Assembly (NCBI RefSeq): GCF_011040385.1
Contig: NZ_JAAIKB010000004.1
Coordinates: 398,353-462,352 of the forward strand
Length of the DNA stretch: 64,000 bases
Direction of reading: 5' to 3'
Origin: Falsiroseomonas algicola
GTDB lineage: Bacteria > Pseudomonadota > Alphaproteobacteria > Acetobacterales > Acetobacteraceae
Part shown: one piece after another, positions 36,843 to 45,700 of the stretch
Layout: each line of letters begins with the position of its first letter
Position numbering within the stretch: the stretch's first letter is position 1
The notes under the pieces: generated by a model
Told to the model about the DNA's origin: nothing
The model's database searches: none
Seen by the model: only the letters and a program-made list of their open reading frames with translations
Made by a program: the position numbers and the translations under genes

Positions 36843-37169
36843 TCAGCGCCGGACGGGCACCGGCACCAGGACAGCGGCGGGGGCGCGGTTGCCGCCGCCC
36901 GGGCGGCGCGGCTTCTCCGGCCGCTCCGCCAGCAGCATGGTCGCGGCGCCGATCTGCACGCTGCCAAAGGTGAGGCCCAGGAAGAACCACAGCACCACCA
37001 CCGGCCACCAATGCCCGGCCGCGTTCAGCAGGATGCCACCCGCACCGTTGGGGTCCGCCAGCACGAAGGCCGCGGTGAAGACCGCCGAGATCCCGAAGCC
37101 GATCAGGGCGTGGGAGAGCAGGAAGCGCACCAGGATCGGCAGGCGGTTCCACCCTTCGCGGCTTGGCAT
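36843..37169 (-). CDS. Small two-TM membrane protein, unknown function
   Basis: 108 residues from the ATG giving MPSREGWNRLPILVRFLLSHALIGFG, chosen because it avoids overlapping htpX. Two hydrophobic helices (about 17-37 and 53-75) and a basic Pro-rich end. Family not recognised. It is downstream of htpX on the same strand, 41 bases away, so could belong to a membrane-quality-control operon. Confidence 0.65.
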   Translation of the reverse strand: MPSREGWNRLPILVRFLLSHALIGFGISAVFTAAFVLADPNGAGGILLNAAGHWWPVVVLWFFLGLTFGSVQIGAATMLLAERPEKPRRPGGGNRAPAAVLVPVPVRR

Positions 37170-37210
37170 GTCCGGCGATCCTTGGTCGGGATGCCGGGGC
37201 CAACGAAGGA

Positions 37211-38191
37211 TCAGCCCCATGGGTTCCGCCGCCCACCGGGGTTGGACCAGGGCCCGGGCTGCACGGCCGGCCGGGGGCCGCCCGCCTGGGGCATCCGCCG
37301 CGGCGGTGCGGCCATGCCGCCGCCCCCCGGCGGCGGACCGATGCGCCCCGCCAGCGCCTGCAACGCCGCCACCCGGTTCGCCGTGCTGGGATGGGTGGAG
37401 AACAGCCCATCCATCCGCAGGCCTGACAGCGGGTTGATGATGAAGACATGGGCGGAGGCGGGGTTGGCCTCCGCCGCCTCGTTCACCCGCCCTTCCTTGT
37501 AGGCTTCCAGCCGCATCAGCGCATTGGCGAGGCCTTCAGCGTCTCCCGCGATCTCCGCGCCGACGCGGTCGGCCTCGTATTCCCGGGACCGGCTGATCGC
37601 CATCTGCACGATCATGGCGGCGATGGGCGCCAGCACCACCAGCAGGATGGCGCCGATCGGGCCGAAGGGATTCTGGCGGCCATCCTGCGTCCGCCCCCCG
37701 AACAGGAAGCCGAACTGCGCCAGCATGCCGATGGCGCCCGCGATGGTGGCCGTGATGGTCATGATCAGCGTGTCGCGGTTGCGGATATGGGCGAGTTCAT
37801 GCGCGATGACGCCCGCCACCTCCCGCTCCGGCATCAGGTCGAGCAGGCCGGTGTTCACCGCGACCGCCGCGCGGTCCGGGCTGCGGCCGGTGGCGAAGGC
37901 GTTGGGCTGATCCTCATGGATCACGTAGAGCGCCGGCATGGGCAGCCCGGCGCGCGCCGCCAGCGCCTGTGTCATCGCAAACAGCCGCGGCGCATCCGCG
38001 GGGCCGATGGGCTGGGCGTTGTGCATGCCGAGCACGACTCGGTCGCTGTTCCACCAGGCGAAGACGTTCATGCCGCAGGCCACCAGGAAGGCGATGACCA
38101 TGCCCTGCTGGCCGCCGATGACGAAGCCGACGCCCACGAAGATCGCCGTCATCGCCGCCAGCAGCAGCGCTGTCCGCACATATCCGCCCAT
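37211..38191 (-). CDS. htpX: Zinc metalloprotease HtpX
   Basis: 326 residues. HtpX degrades misfolded inner-membrane proteins. Two N-terminal TM segments (about 6-24, 30-46), zinc motif HELAH at 131-135, two further TMs, then [13 protein letters not shown] with the third ligand. The end is an unusually Pro/Gly/Met-rich tail of 35 residues. Divergent from the SDHAF4-like gene. Confidence 0.95.
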   Translation of the reverse strand: MGGYVRTALLLAAMTAIFVGVGFVIGGQQGMVIAFLVACGMNVFAWWNSDRVVLGMHNAQPIGPADAPRLFAMTQALAARAGLPMPALYVIHEDQPNAFATGRSPDRAAVAVNTGLLDLMPEREVAGVIAHELAHIRNRDTLIMTITATIAGAIGMLAQFGFLFGGRTQDGRQNPFGPIGAILLVVLAPIAAMIVQMAISRSREYEADRVGAEIAGDAEGLANALMRLEAYKEGRVNEAAEANPASAHVFIINPLSGLRMDGLFSTHPSTANRVAALQALAGRIGPPPGGGGMAAPPRRMPQAGGPRPAVQPGPWSNPGGRRNPWG

Positions 38192-38264
38192 GCGTCACCG
38201 ATCCTTTCGCCTTTCGTCCGCGCCGCGCGTTCCAGGGGTCCGCATCAGCAGGAGGAGGTCCTAC

Positions 38265-38561
38265 ATGTGGGGCATGAGCAACGCCAATCACGGGCCGATG
38301 GCCCAGCAGCTTCCCATCCCGCCGAGCGAGCCGCCGGGGCCGCCGCCGGGCCAGCCACCCTCCCAGGACCCGCCGGTGATCCAGCCGCCGCCGGATGGCG
38401 ACATGCCCCTGCCGGGCGAGCCGCCGCCCGCCCCGGTCGGCGACCCGCCGAGCGAGAAGCCCATCCGCATGACGCTGCCGAAGGAGATCGGCGGGCCGAA
38501 GGGGCCGGAGCCGACGCGCTTCGGCGACTGGGAGCAGAAGGGCCGCGCGACGGATTTCTGA
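38265..38561 (+). CDS. DUF1674 / SDHAF4-like protein
   Basis: 98 residues from the ATG at 38265, preceded by a very strong GGAGGAGG with 6-base spacing. The N-terminal 65 residues are Pro-rich and disordered. The end, EIGGPKGPEPTRFGDWEQKGRATDF, is the conserved DUF1674 motif of succinate dehydrogenase assembly factor 4, which binds flavinated SdhA in mitochondria. The usual Cys before the final DF is replaced by Ala-Thr. Bacterial role inferred from homology. Confidence 0.85.
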   Translation: MWGMSNANHGPMAQQLPIPPSEPPGPPPGQPPSQDPPVIQPPPDGDMPLPGEPPPAPVGDPPSEKPIRMTLPKEIGGPKGPEPTRFGDWEQKGRATDF

Positions 38562-38773
38562 GTCGCCTCAAGGCGTTCCGCGACTCGGGCCCGACTCGGG
38601 GAACGCGATTGTGCCGCGAATCGGAACGTGCCCCCCAGATGTTGGGGGGCGCGAACATCCGGCCCCGGTCAGCGATTCGTTCCGCCGACTCGGGTCAGCA
38701 CATTGATTCCAGGACAGGTTCGATGGCCCTGCCCTGTTCCGATTCACCCTGTGTTCCGATCACGGGGCGAATC
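38560..38773. other. Convergent intergenic region with nine GANTC sites
   Basis: GANTC (the CcrM methylation target of alphaproteobacteria) occurs at 38560, 38582, 38593, 38618, 38674, 38687, 38705, 38741 and 38769. A GCCCCCCA/TGGGGGGC hairpin (38630-38650) sits in the middle. No ORF is convincing. Chance density in such GC-rich DNA would be under one per 214 bp. Confidence 0.75.
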
Positions 38774-38780
38774 GCGAACC

Positions 38781-39953
38781 TCAGCGCGTTGTCGGGCGCC
38801 CCGACCGGGCCAGGAACAGGCCAAGACCGGCCAGGCCAGCGGCCGCGATGAACAGCGGCGGCTCCGCCCCCAGCGCCCCGCGGCCGAGCCCCATCACGGC
38901 GGGGCCCAGCGACTGGCCCATGAAGAAGCAGAAGGCATGCATGGCCACCGCGCTGCCGCGGGCCTGGGGTGCGACCTCCGTCACCCGCGTCTGGATGGCG
39001 CTGTGCATCATGTAGAAGCCGAGCCCCAGCACCAGGCACCCCGCCACCAGCACCCAGGCGCTGGGCGCCAGCGCCTGCGCCACCATCCCGGACGCCGCGA
39101 CGAAGCCGCCGAAGCGGAGCGTCAGGCGCTGCCCGCCCCATCGCAGCATGGCGGGCGCCAGCGCGGCGAACAGGAAGCCGCCGCCGGCGAAGGCCGCGAC
39201 GGCGAGGCCAGCCTCCCGCTGCCCGCCCAGGCCACGCTCGATCACCAGCGGCGCGATGAACGGGAAGATGCCGAAGACCAGCATCCCCTCCATGAACACG
39301 CTGCCATAGAGCACCCGTGCCGCCCGCAGCGACCAGAGCTGGCGGTAGCGCGCCAGCGCCTCCCCCAGGTTCAGCCGGCGCGGTGTCACCGGCGCCTCGC
39401 CGGCCTCCCGCCGCAGCACCAGCACCGCCCCCGCCGCGGCGACGGCGCAGACCAGGCTGACGCCTCGCCAACCGAGATAGGGCTCCAGCGCCGCGCCGAG
39501 CAGCGCGCCGGCCGCGGAGCCCGTTAGCCCCGCCACCAGCAGGCGGGAGAGCGCCAGCTGCCGGTCCTCGATCCGCACGCGGTCGCCGATGGTGGCGATG
39601 CAGAGCGGAAAGGTCCCGCCCGCGGCGCCGCCGGCGATCATCCGCAGCACGGCGAGCGTGGCGAGGTCCGTGACGAAGAGGTGCGCGACCAGCGCGAGGA
39701 CCAGCACCACCAGGCAGGCGCGGATCACGCGGCGCTTGCCCACCGCATCGCCCACCGGCCCCAGCACCGGCTGCACCAGCGCATAGGGCAGCGAGAAGGC
39801 GGTGGAGAGCAGCGCCACCGTCTCCGGCGGCCGCAGGAACTCCCCGGCCAGCACGCCCACCAGCGGGTCGAGCGAGCGCATGGCCAGGTTGGCGGCGAAG
39901 CAGGCCAGGCCGAGGATCAGGATCAGTCGGCCGGTGCCGGCGGGGGATGCCAT
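38781..39953 (-). CDS. Major facilitator superfamily transporter
   Basis: 390 residues from the ATG giving MASPAGTGRLILILGLACFAANLAMRSLDPLVG; about 12 TM segments. The loop 2-3 motif is GPVGDAVGKRRVI, the usual G-x-x-x-D-R/K-x-G-R/K-R type. Resembles drug/arabinose-efflux-type MFS proteins of 12 TM. Substrate unknown. Divergent from the EAL gene. Confidence 0.88.
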   Translation of the reverse strand: MASPAGTGRLILILGLACFAANLAMRSLDPLVGVLAGEFLRPPETVALLSTAFSLPYALVQPVLGPVGDAVGKRRVIRACLVVLVLALVAHLFVTDLATLAVLRMIAGGAAGGTFPLCIATIGDRVRIEDRQLALSRLLVAGLTGSAAGALLGAALEPYLGWRGVSLVCAVAAAGAVLVLRREAGEAPVTPRRLNLGEALARYRQLWSLRAARVLYGSVFMEGMLVFGIFPFIAPLVIERGLGGQREAGLAVAAFAGGGFLFAALAPAMLRWGGQRLTLRFGGFVAASGMVAQALAPSAWVLVAGCLVLGLGFYMMHSAIQTRVTEVAPQARGSAVAMHAFCFFMGQSLGPAVMGLGRGALGAEPPLFIAAAGLAGLGLFLARSGRPTTR

Positions 39954-40058
39954 CGCCCGGATGTGCGGCGCGCGGCGACGATGCGCAACCCGGCGATACG
40001 GAAGCGCCGGCCGGGACGCTGGCGTGCCTGCACGATCTGTGGAACAGACTAGCGAATC

Positions 40059-40778
40059 GTGATTCCGCCCTTCGCCATCGCCTTCCAGCCCATCGTGGAC
40101 GTGGAAACCGGCCTGACCATCGCGCAGGAAGCGCTGGTGCGTGGGCGAGAGGGGCAGTCCGCCGGCAGCGTGCTGGCGGCCGTGCCGGTGCCGGCCCGCT
40201 ACCGGGTGGATGCGGAGATCCGCCGCGCGGCGCTGGAGGAGGCGCTGCGGCTCGGCCTGCCGGCCACGACGGCGGCGCTGACGCTCAACCTCTATCCCGG
40301 CTGCGTCGCCGACCCGGATTTCGGCGTCCGCCGCACGGCGGATGACGCGGCGGCGCTGGGTTTCCCGATGGACCGGCTGGTCTTCGAGATCAGCGAGCTG
40401 GAACCGGTGGAGGACCCCGAGGCCCTGGCGGTGGAGCTGACCGCCCTGCAGCGCCGGGGGCTTCGCATCGCCCTCGATGATGTCGGCACCGGCCATGCGC
40501 GGATGCCGCTGCTGATGGTCTGGCGGCCCGACGGCGCCAAGATCGCGCGGGAGGTCATCATGGGCCTCGACCTCGACCCCCAGCGGCAGGAGCAGGTGCG
40601 CCTGACCCTGGCGCAGCTCAACGCCTTCGGCCTGGTGCCGGTGGTGGAAGGGGTGGAGACGGTGGGCGAGATGCGGGCCCTGCGGGCCATGGGCGTGCGG
40701 GCCATGCAGGGCTACCTCTTCGCCCGCCCGGGGGTTGGCGTCCTGCCGGTGCCGGTGGTGCCGGACGGGGCGGCATGA
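40059..40778 (+). CDS. Stand-alone EAL-domain protein (putative c-di-GMP phosphodiesterase)
   Basis: 239 residues from a GTG. EAL domains hydrolyse cyclic di-GMP. Conserved residues are mostly in place: EAL at 24-26, Asn in LNLYP, Glu in FEISELE, the Asp pair in DDVGTGHARM, Lys in GAKIARE, Glu in VEGVET and QGYLFARP. The KID motif is altered to KIA and DDFGTGYS to DDVGTGHA. Probably active or ligand-binding; no sensory domain. Confidence 0.85.
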   Translation: MIPPFAIAFQPIVDVETGLTIAQEALVRGREGQSAGSVLAAVPVPARYRVDAEIRRAALEEALRLGLPATTAALTLNLYPGCVADPDFGVRRTADDAAALGFPMDRLVFEISELEPVEDPEALAVELTALQRRGLRIALDDVGTGHARMPLLMVWRPDGAKIAREVIMGLDLDPQRQEQVRLTLAQLNAFGLVPVVEGVETVGEMRALRAMGVRAMQGYLFARPGVGVLPVPVVPDGAA

Positions 40779-40796
40779 GCCCGGCAATACTGCGGC

Positions 40797-40845
40797 TTTA
40801 GGACTACCAGGCCTTTAGCCGTTTAACCCGGTTTAGGACGTTTAG
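40797..40845. repeat. Cluster of five TTTA(G/A) short repeats
   Basis: TTTAG/TTTAA occurs at 40797, 40814, 40822, 40832 and 40841, spaced 17, 8, 10 and 9 bases, in an AT-rich pocket between two convergent genes. The rest of 40779-40973 has no recognised feature. Confidence 0.5.
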
Positions 40846-40973
40846 TCGCGATTCCGGGGCGCTTTGGGACAAATTCAGCCCCCGATCCGGGCGCCGGCCA
40901 TCCGGACGGCATTCGCCCGATGACGACGCGAACATAGACGGAACATCCTGGCTGGCGCCAGCCGATTCAGCGC

Positions 40974-41183
40974 CTACTCCGTCCTGTCCGTCCCGGCGTC
41001 CCCGGCGGCGCCGGGGCTGCGGCGCTGGCGCTCCCGCCAGGCCTCCAACGGGGCCTGGCCGCGCGACTCCCCGGCCGGCAGGGCGGCTTCCGTCGGCGCG
41101 GTCGGGCCGCCGGCCTCGGCCGGCAGGGGCGAAAGCCACAGGGCGAGCAGCCCGGTGGCGGCGGCGCGGCGGATGGGCGGCAT
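40974..41183 (-). CDS. Small exported protein, unknown function
   Basis: 69 residues from the ATG giving MPPIRRAAATGLLALWLSPLPAEAGG: positive start, hydrophobic core and AEA-G cleavage site, a plausible signal peptide. The remainder is short, hydrophilic and charged, ending RSPGAAGDAGTDRTE. No family recognised. Supported mainly by the signal peptide. Confidence 0.45.
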   Translation of the reverse strand: MPPIRRAAATGLLALWLSPLPAEAGGPTAPTEAALPAGESRGQAPLEAWRERQRRSPGAAGDAGTDRTE

Positions 41184-41285
41184 GGCGATCCCCTTTCCGT
41201 GGCAGTCCGCGAAGCCTCGCCATGGCGCGCGGCGCCGGGGAGGCATGATCGCGGCGGGAAAGCGGCGAAAGCCTCCGCCGGATCA

Positions 41286-41873
41286 TCAACCCGTGAGGTC
41301 GTGCGGCGCGGCGGCGTGGGCGCAGAAATCCAGGATCAGCCGGCAGGCCGCGTCCCAGTCGGGCGCGGCGAGACGGAGCCGGTGGTCGGCCTCCAGCGCC
41401 TGGACCTGGATATGGGGTGACAGGGGATGGAAGCGCGCCGCCGTGGGGGTGCCATAGGCGTCGCTCGTGCCCTGCAGGATCAGGGTCGGCACCGCCAGCC
41501 CCGACAGATGCGCGAAGCGCGCCGGTTCCAACGGCCCGCCTGGCCGGCGGAAGGGGTAGCCAAGGCAGATCACCGCCTGCACCGGCCGGCGGCAGGCGAC
41601 CTCCGTCACCACCCGCGCGCCGGAGGAACGGCCGATCAGTACCACGCGCCGCAGCGCCGGGCCCTCGGGCAATGCGGCTTCGAGCTGCGCGGCGCGGGCG
41701 GCAATGGCGGGGTCGAACCCGCCCGGGATGTCTGCCAGCGCCGCCTGGCCGACCCAGCCGTCGAAATGGGGGCCGAGACGCGGGGCGAGCGCGCGTTCGA
41801 CACCGACATCGTCCGGGAAGGAATCACCGGCGAGGTAGAAGGCGGGCCCGGGGCGGCCGGCAGGAACGATCAT
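41286..41873 (-). CDS. Alpha/beta-hydrolase family protein
   Basis: 195 residues from the ATG at 41873. Nucleophile elbow VVLIGRSSGARVV (GRSSG, Ser83), acid ILQGTSDAYG (Asp138), and His164 in LEADHRL complete the triad. Resembles small alpha/beta hydrolases of the dienelactone/esterase type. Substrate unknown. Gap of 35 bases from ptsP. Confidence 0.8.
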   Translation of the reverse strand: MIVPAGRPGPAFYLAGDSFPDDVGVERALAPRLGPHFDGWVGQAALADIPGGFDPAIAARAAQLEAALPEGPALRRVVLIGRSSGARVVTEVACRRPVQAVICLGYPFRRPGGPLEPARFAHLSGLAVPTLILQGTSDAYGTPTAARFHPLSPHIQVQALEADHRLRLAAPDWDAACRLILDFCAHAAAPHDLTG

Positions 41874-41908
41874 GCGAAAGGTCGGCGCAACCTGGCAGGC
41901 GTTGACGG

Positions 41909-43768
41909 TCAGCCCCGCTCCGTCACCCCGGTCGCGAAGCCATCGACCAGTTCGCGGATACGGGCGGGGTCGGATTGCTCCATCACGCGGCGGGCGAAGC
42001 GGGCGCAATCGCCGATATCGAGCGACCGGACCGCCTGCTTCACGCGCGGAATCGCGCTGGCATTCATGGACAGGCAGCGGATGCCAAGCCCCAGCAGCAG
42101 CGGCACCAGGCGCGGATTGCCGCCCATCTCCCCGCAGACGGACACGGGCATGCGCAGCCGGAGCGCGGCTTCGGTCGCGAACTGCATCAGCCGCAGCACG
42201 GCGGGGTGCAGGGGGTCGTAGAGGTGGGCGACCTCGGCGTCGCCCCGGTCCACCGCCAGCGTGTACATCGCCAAATCGTTGGTGCCGATGGCGAAGAAAT
42301 CGGCCTCCAGCGCGATGGCGTCGGCGGCCAGCGCGGCGCCCGGCGTCTCGATCATCGCGCCGAGTTCGGGCAGCTTCTCCGGTAGCTTCTCGCCGCGGCG
42401 GCGGAGACGCCGCGCCACGCGGTCATAGACCTCCCGCGCCGCCTTCACCTCGGTCGGGATGGTCACCATCGGCAGAAGGACGCGCACCGCGCCCTCGGGC
42501 GCCTTCCCGGCGACGCGGAGGATCGCGGCGAATTGCGCCTCCAGCAGTTCCGGGCGCTTCAGCAGCATGCGGATGCCGCGCAGGCCGAGCGCCGGGTTGG
42601 CGCTGGTCTGGGCGGGGACGCCGGCGGCCAGCGCCTCCATCTCCTTCTCGCCGCCCCAGTCGAGGACGCGGATGGTGATGGGGTCGCCGGCCATGGCCTC
42701 CACGATGGGCGCATAGGCGGCAACCTGCGCATCCTCGTCCGGCAAATCCTCCCGGTTCATGAACAGGAACTCGGTGCGCAGCAGGCCGATGCCCTGGGCG
42801 CCGGCCTGGGCGATCAGCGGCAGCTCCGCCGGGATCTCCATATTGGCCAGCAACTCCACCTCCTCCCCATCCGTGGTGATGGAGGGCAGGCGGCGCAGCT
42901 TGGCGAGCTTGGTGCGTTCGCGGGCATAGACGCCCACCTGGTCCTTGGCCCAGACCAGCGTCGCCGGGGTGGGGTGCAGCGCGATGGTGCCGGCGGCACC
43001 GTCCAGCACCATCTGGTCCCCGCGCCGCGCGGCTTCCGTCAGGCCATGGGCGCCAAGGACGGCCGGGATGCCGAGCGCGCGGAGCATGATGGCGGTATGG
43101 CCATCGGCGCCGCCTTCCTCCGTTGCGACGCCGGCGATCCGGGCGGGGTCGAGCAGCGCCGCATCGGCGGGCGTCAGCTCCTCCGCCACCAGGATCGCGC
43201 CCTCCGGCACGTCCTTGAAGCTGCGGAAGGGGTTTTCCGTCAGGTTGCGGGTCAGGCGGCGGGCGATCTCCCGCACCTCCCCGGCGCGGCGGCGTAGCCC
43301 GGCCTTGTCGTCATCCTTGGCGGAGAGGATGACGTCGGCGATGGCATCGGCCTCGTCCGCCACGGCGGTCTCGGCGGCCAGGAGATTGGCCTCGATGCGC
43401 TTGCGGGCGCCGCGGATCAGGCGACTGTCGCCCAGCATCATGGCGTAGGCGTCGAGGAGGGGTTCGAGTTCCTCCTGCGCTTCCTCCGGCAGCACGCCGA
43501 GCCGCATCTTGAGCTTGGCGACCTGCTTGCGGCTGGCGGCGACGGCGGCGGCCAGGCGCTGCTTCTCCGCATCCACGGCGGTTTCGGCGATGGTGCGGCG
43601 CGGCGCTTCGGCGGGCGGTTCGGTGGTGTCGAAGACCGGGCCGATGGCGATGCCGGGGGAGACGGCGATGCCGCGGATGACGGTTTCCTTGACCCGGCGC
43701 GCCGCACGCTTGTCGGCCGCCGGGGCGGGCTTCGCTTCCGTCTTCTCGGGCTTCTCCGCCTTCATCAT
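41909..43768 (-). CDS. ptsP: Phosphoenolpyruvate-protein phosphotransferase (enzyme I)
   Basis: 619 residues from the ATG giving MMKAEKP. Takes phosphate from PEP onto His224 (EEGGADGHTAIMLR) and passes it to HPr. RTEFLFMNREDLP, MIETPGAALAADAI and FFAIGTNDLAMYT form the PEP site, and VSVCGEMGG holds the catalytic Cys. There is no N-terminal GAF domain, unlike EI-Ntr; a Lys/Ala-rich leader of 30 residues is present instead. Last gene of the PTS operon. Confidence 0.94.
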   Translation of the reverse strand: MMKAEKPEKTEAKPAPAADKRAARRVKETVIRGIAVSPGIAIGPVFDTTEPPAEAPRRTIAETAVDAEKQRLAAAVAASRKQVAKLKMRLGVLPEEAQEELEPLLDAYAMMLGDSRLIRGARKRIEANLLAAETAVADEADAIADVILSAKDDDKAGLRRRAGEVREIARRLTRNLTENPFRSFKDVPEGAILVAEELTPADAALLDPARIAGVATEEGGADGHTAIMLRALGIPAVLGAHGLTEAARRGDQMVLDGAAGTIALHPTPATLVWAKDQVGVYARERTKLAKLRRLPSITTDGEEVELLANMEIPAELPLIAQAGAQGIGLLRTEFLFMNREDLPDEDAQVAAYAPIVEAMAGDPITIRVLDWGGEKEMEALAAGVPAQTSANPALGLRGIRMLLKRPELLEAQFAAILRVAGKAPEGAVRVLLPMVTIPTEVKAAREVYDRVARRLRRRGEKLPEKLPELGAMIETPGAALAADAIALEADFFAIGTNDLAMYTLAVDRGDAEVAHLYDPLHPAVLRLMQFATEAALRLRMPVSVCGEMGGNPRLVPLLLGLGIRCLSMNASAIPRVKQAVRSLDIGDCARFARRVMEQSDPARIRELVDGFATGVTERG

Positions 43769-43912
43769 CCGTTCTTCTTGGCGCCCTGTCCTGGTCCGGG
43801 CCGGCCCCGCCACGGGGCGGGAGGGAAGCCGGGACGGGGCTGATTGTGGTCACGCATCGCCGTGCTGGAAAGGGAAACCTGCCCGGCAGGGAACGGCACG
43901 GAAAGGCCGTGC

Positions 43913-44287
43913 TCAGTCCTCATGGAAGCCGGCCTCGATCAGGCCGGCGATCGCGTCCATGGCTTCCTTGGCGTCCCAGCCCTCGGCCTCCACCACCACT
44001 TCGCTGCCCTGGCCGGCGCCCAGCATCATGAGGCCCATGATGGAGCAGGCCGGCACGGTCTGGCCGTGGCGGGAGACATTGACGCATGCGGAGAAGCGTT
44101 CGGCAACCGTCACGAGCTTGGCGGCCGCCCGGGCGTGCAGGCCGCGGCTGTTGATGATCTTGAGCGTCTTGCGCATGGCCAATCCGCCGGAGGGGTCGCA
44201 GCCGCAGGGTCCGTCGCCCGGGATCAGCACGGCGCCGGGCTGGGGCCCGGCCTTGGCTTCCCCGGCTTCATCGGGCCACTCGTTCAT
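43913..44287 (-). CDS. ptsH: HPr phosphocarrier protein with N-terminal extension
   Basis: 124 residues. The start at 44287 is supported by GGAGG 6 bases upstream and by the ATGA overlap with ptsM. The HPr domain begins at residue 39 (RKTLKIINSRGLHARAAAKLV): His51 is the EI-dependent site and Ser82 in ACSIMGLMMLGAG is the HprK site. The 38-residue extension is Gly/Pro-rich with CGC. A shorter protein from Met38 is possible. Confidence 0.92.
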   Translation of the reverse strand: MNEWPDEAGEAKAGPQPGAVLIPGDGPCGCDPSGGLAMRKTLKIINSRGLHARAAAKLVTVAERFSACVNVSRHGQTVPACSIMGLMMLGAGQGSEVVVEAEGWDAKEAMDAIAGLIEAGFHED

Positions 44288-44739
44288 GCATTTCCTCCGG
44301 CGTCACGCGCATGCGTGCCGTTTGGGGTGCCATTGGGTTTCGGGCCTTCGGGCATGTCGGCCGCGCAGGCGATGTACTTCCGGCCCGCGGCCGTCGCATG
44401 GGCCACGGCTTCCGCCAGCGGTTCGGAGCCGCGGATCTTCGCGAGCTTGACCAGTAGCGGCAGGTTCACGCCCGCGATGACTTCCACCGTCCGGTGGTCG
44501 CAGAGCTGGAAGGCGAGGTTGGAGGGGGTGCCGCCGAGGATGTCGGTCAGGACCACGACGCCATCGCCCTGGTCGACGCCGGCGATGGAGCTGCGGATAT
44601 CCTCCCGCCGCGTCTCCAGCTTGTCCTCGGGATAGATGCAGACGGTCGCGACCGAGGCTTGCGGCCCTACCACATGTTCCATGGCGAGACGCAGTTCCTC
44701 GGCGAGGCGGCCGTGGGTGACGAGGACCAATCCGATCAT
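44284..44739 (-). CDS. ptsM: Mannose-type PTS EIIA protein
   Basis: 151 residues. MIGLVLVTHGRLAEEL carries the phosphorylated His9, and DGVVVLTDILGGTPSNLA is the EIIA-Man signature. There is no EIIB/EIIC gene nearby, so the protein is probably a regulatory acceptor. The C-terminal tail is Pro/Gly-rich. Overlaps rapZ and ptsH by 4 bases each. Confidence 0.93.
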   Translation of the reverse strand: MIGLVLVTHGRLAEELRLAMEHVVGPQASVATVCIYPEDKLETRREDIRSSIAGVDQGDGVVVLTDILGGTPSNLAFQLCDHRTVEVIAGVNLPLLVKLAKIRGSEPLAEAVAHATAAGRKYIACAADMPEGPKPNGTPNGTHARDAGGNA

Positions 44740-45698
44740 GATGAGTGCGACAGGGCCTCCCGCCCCGCAACAGGAATGTCTCCGGCGGCCGCCCCCGGCG
44801 CGACGGGCGCGTGGGGGGTGGCCGGGGGAGTGAGTTCGCGGTGGATCAGGTCCACCCGCCAGCCCAGCGCCGTCAAATGGGATGCCATGCGCTCCGCCAC
44901 AAGCACGGAGCGGTGACGCCCGCCGGTGCAGCCGAAGGCGAGCGTCAGGTACTTCTTCCCCTCCGCGACGTAGCGGGGCAACAGCAGGTCCAGCAGGCCC
45001 GTCATGCGATCCCAGAATGGGCGGAAGGCGGGATCGGCCTCGACAAATTCCGCGATCGGGGATTCGCGGCCGGTCATGGGGCGAAGCTGGGGGTCGTAAT
45101 GCGGGTTGCGCAGGAAGCGCATATCCAGCACCAGGTCGGCTTCCCGCGGCAGGCCCTTGGGGAAGCCGAAGGAGAGGATGCCGATGCCGAGCCCGGCGGC
45201 ATTGGCGGGGCGGAAGCGCCGTTCGATCTGGCGGCGGAGGTCGGGCAGCGGCAGGTCCGACGTGTCCAGCACCACATCGGCGGCGTCGAGCAGGGGCGCC
45301 AGCAGCGCGGCCTCACGCTCGATCCCCTGGTCCACGCGGCTGCCGAGCGCGCCGCCGGGCGCGAGGGGATGGCGGCGCCGCGTTTCCGAATAGCGGCGGA
45401 GCAGCACCGGCGCCTCGGCCGTGGCGAAGACCAGGCTGACATCGACATCAGGGCGCAGCCGGAGGCGGGAGATGGTGCGCAGCACCTCCGGCGCGTCGAA
45501 GCCGCGGGTGCGGGCATCGACGCCGATGGCGAGCGGCGTGGCGCCATCGCCCACCAGCTCCTCGATGATCGGCAGCGGCGGGTTGTCCACCGTCTCGAAG
45601 CCCAGATCCTCCAGCGTGCGGAGGATGGAGGCCTTGCCGGCCCCGGAAAGACCCGTGACGAGGACGACCGGGCGGGCCGGCGGAAGCGGCGTATCCAT
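44736..45698 (-). CDS. rapZ: RNase adapter protein RapZ
   Basis: 320 residues from the ATG at 45698. P-loop GLSGAGKAS at 16-24; the C-terminal domain has KKYLTLAFGCTGGRHRSVLVAERMA, a hallmark. In enterobacteria RapZ guides small-RNA decay for amino-sugar control; in alphaproteobacteria the PTS context is conserved but the role less clear. Two bases after hprK. Confidence 0.95.
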   Translation of the reverse strand: MDTPLPPARPVVLVTGLSGAGKASILRTLEDLGFETVDNPPLPIIEELVGDGATPLAIGVDARTRGFDAPEVLRTISRLRLRPDVDVSLVFATAEAPVLLRRYSETRRRHPLAPGGALGSRVDQGIEREAALLAPLLDAADVVLDTSDLPLPDLRRQIERRFRPANAAGLGIGILSFGFPKGLPREADLVLDMRFLRNPHYDPQLRPMTGRESPIAEFVEADPAFRPFWDRMTGLLDLLLPRYVAEGKKYLTLAFGCTGGRHRSVLVAERMASHLTALGWRVDLIHRELTPPATPHAPVAPGAAAGDIPVAGREALSHSS

Positions 45699-45700
45699 GG

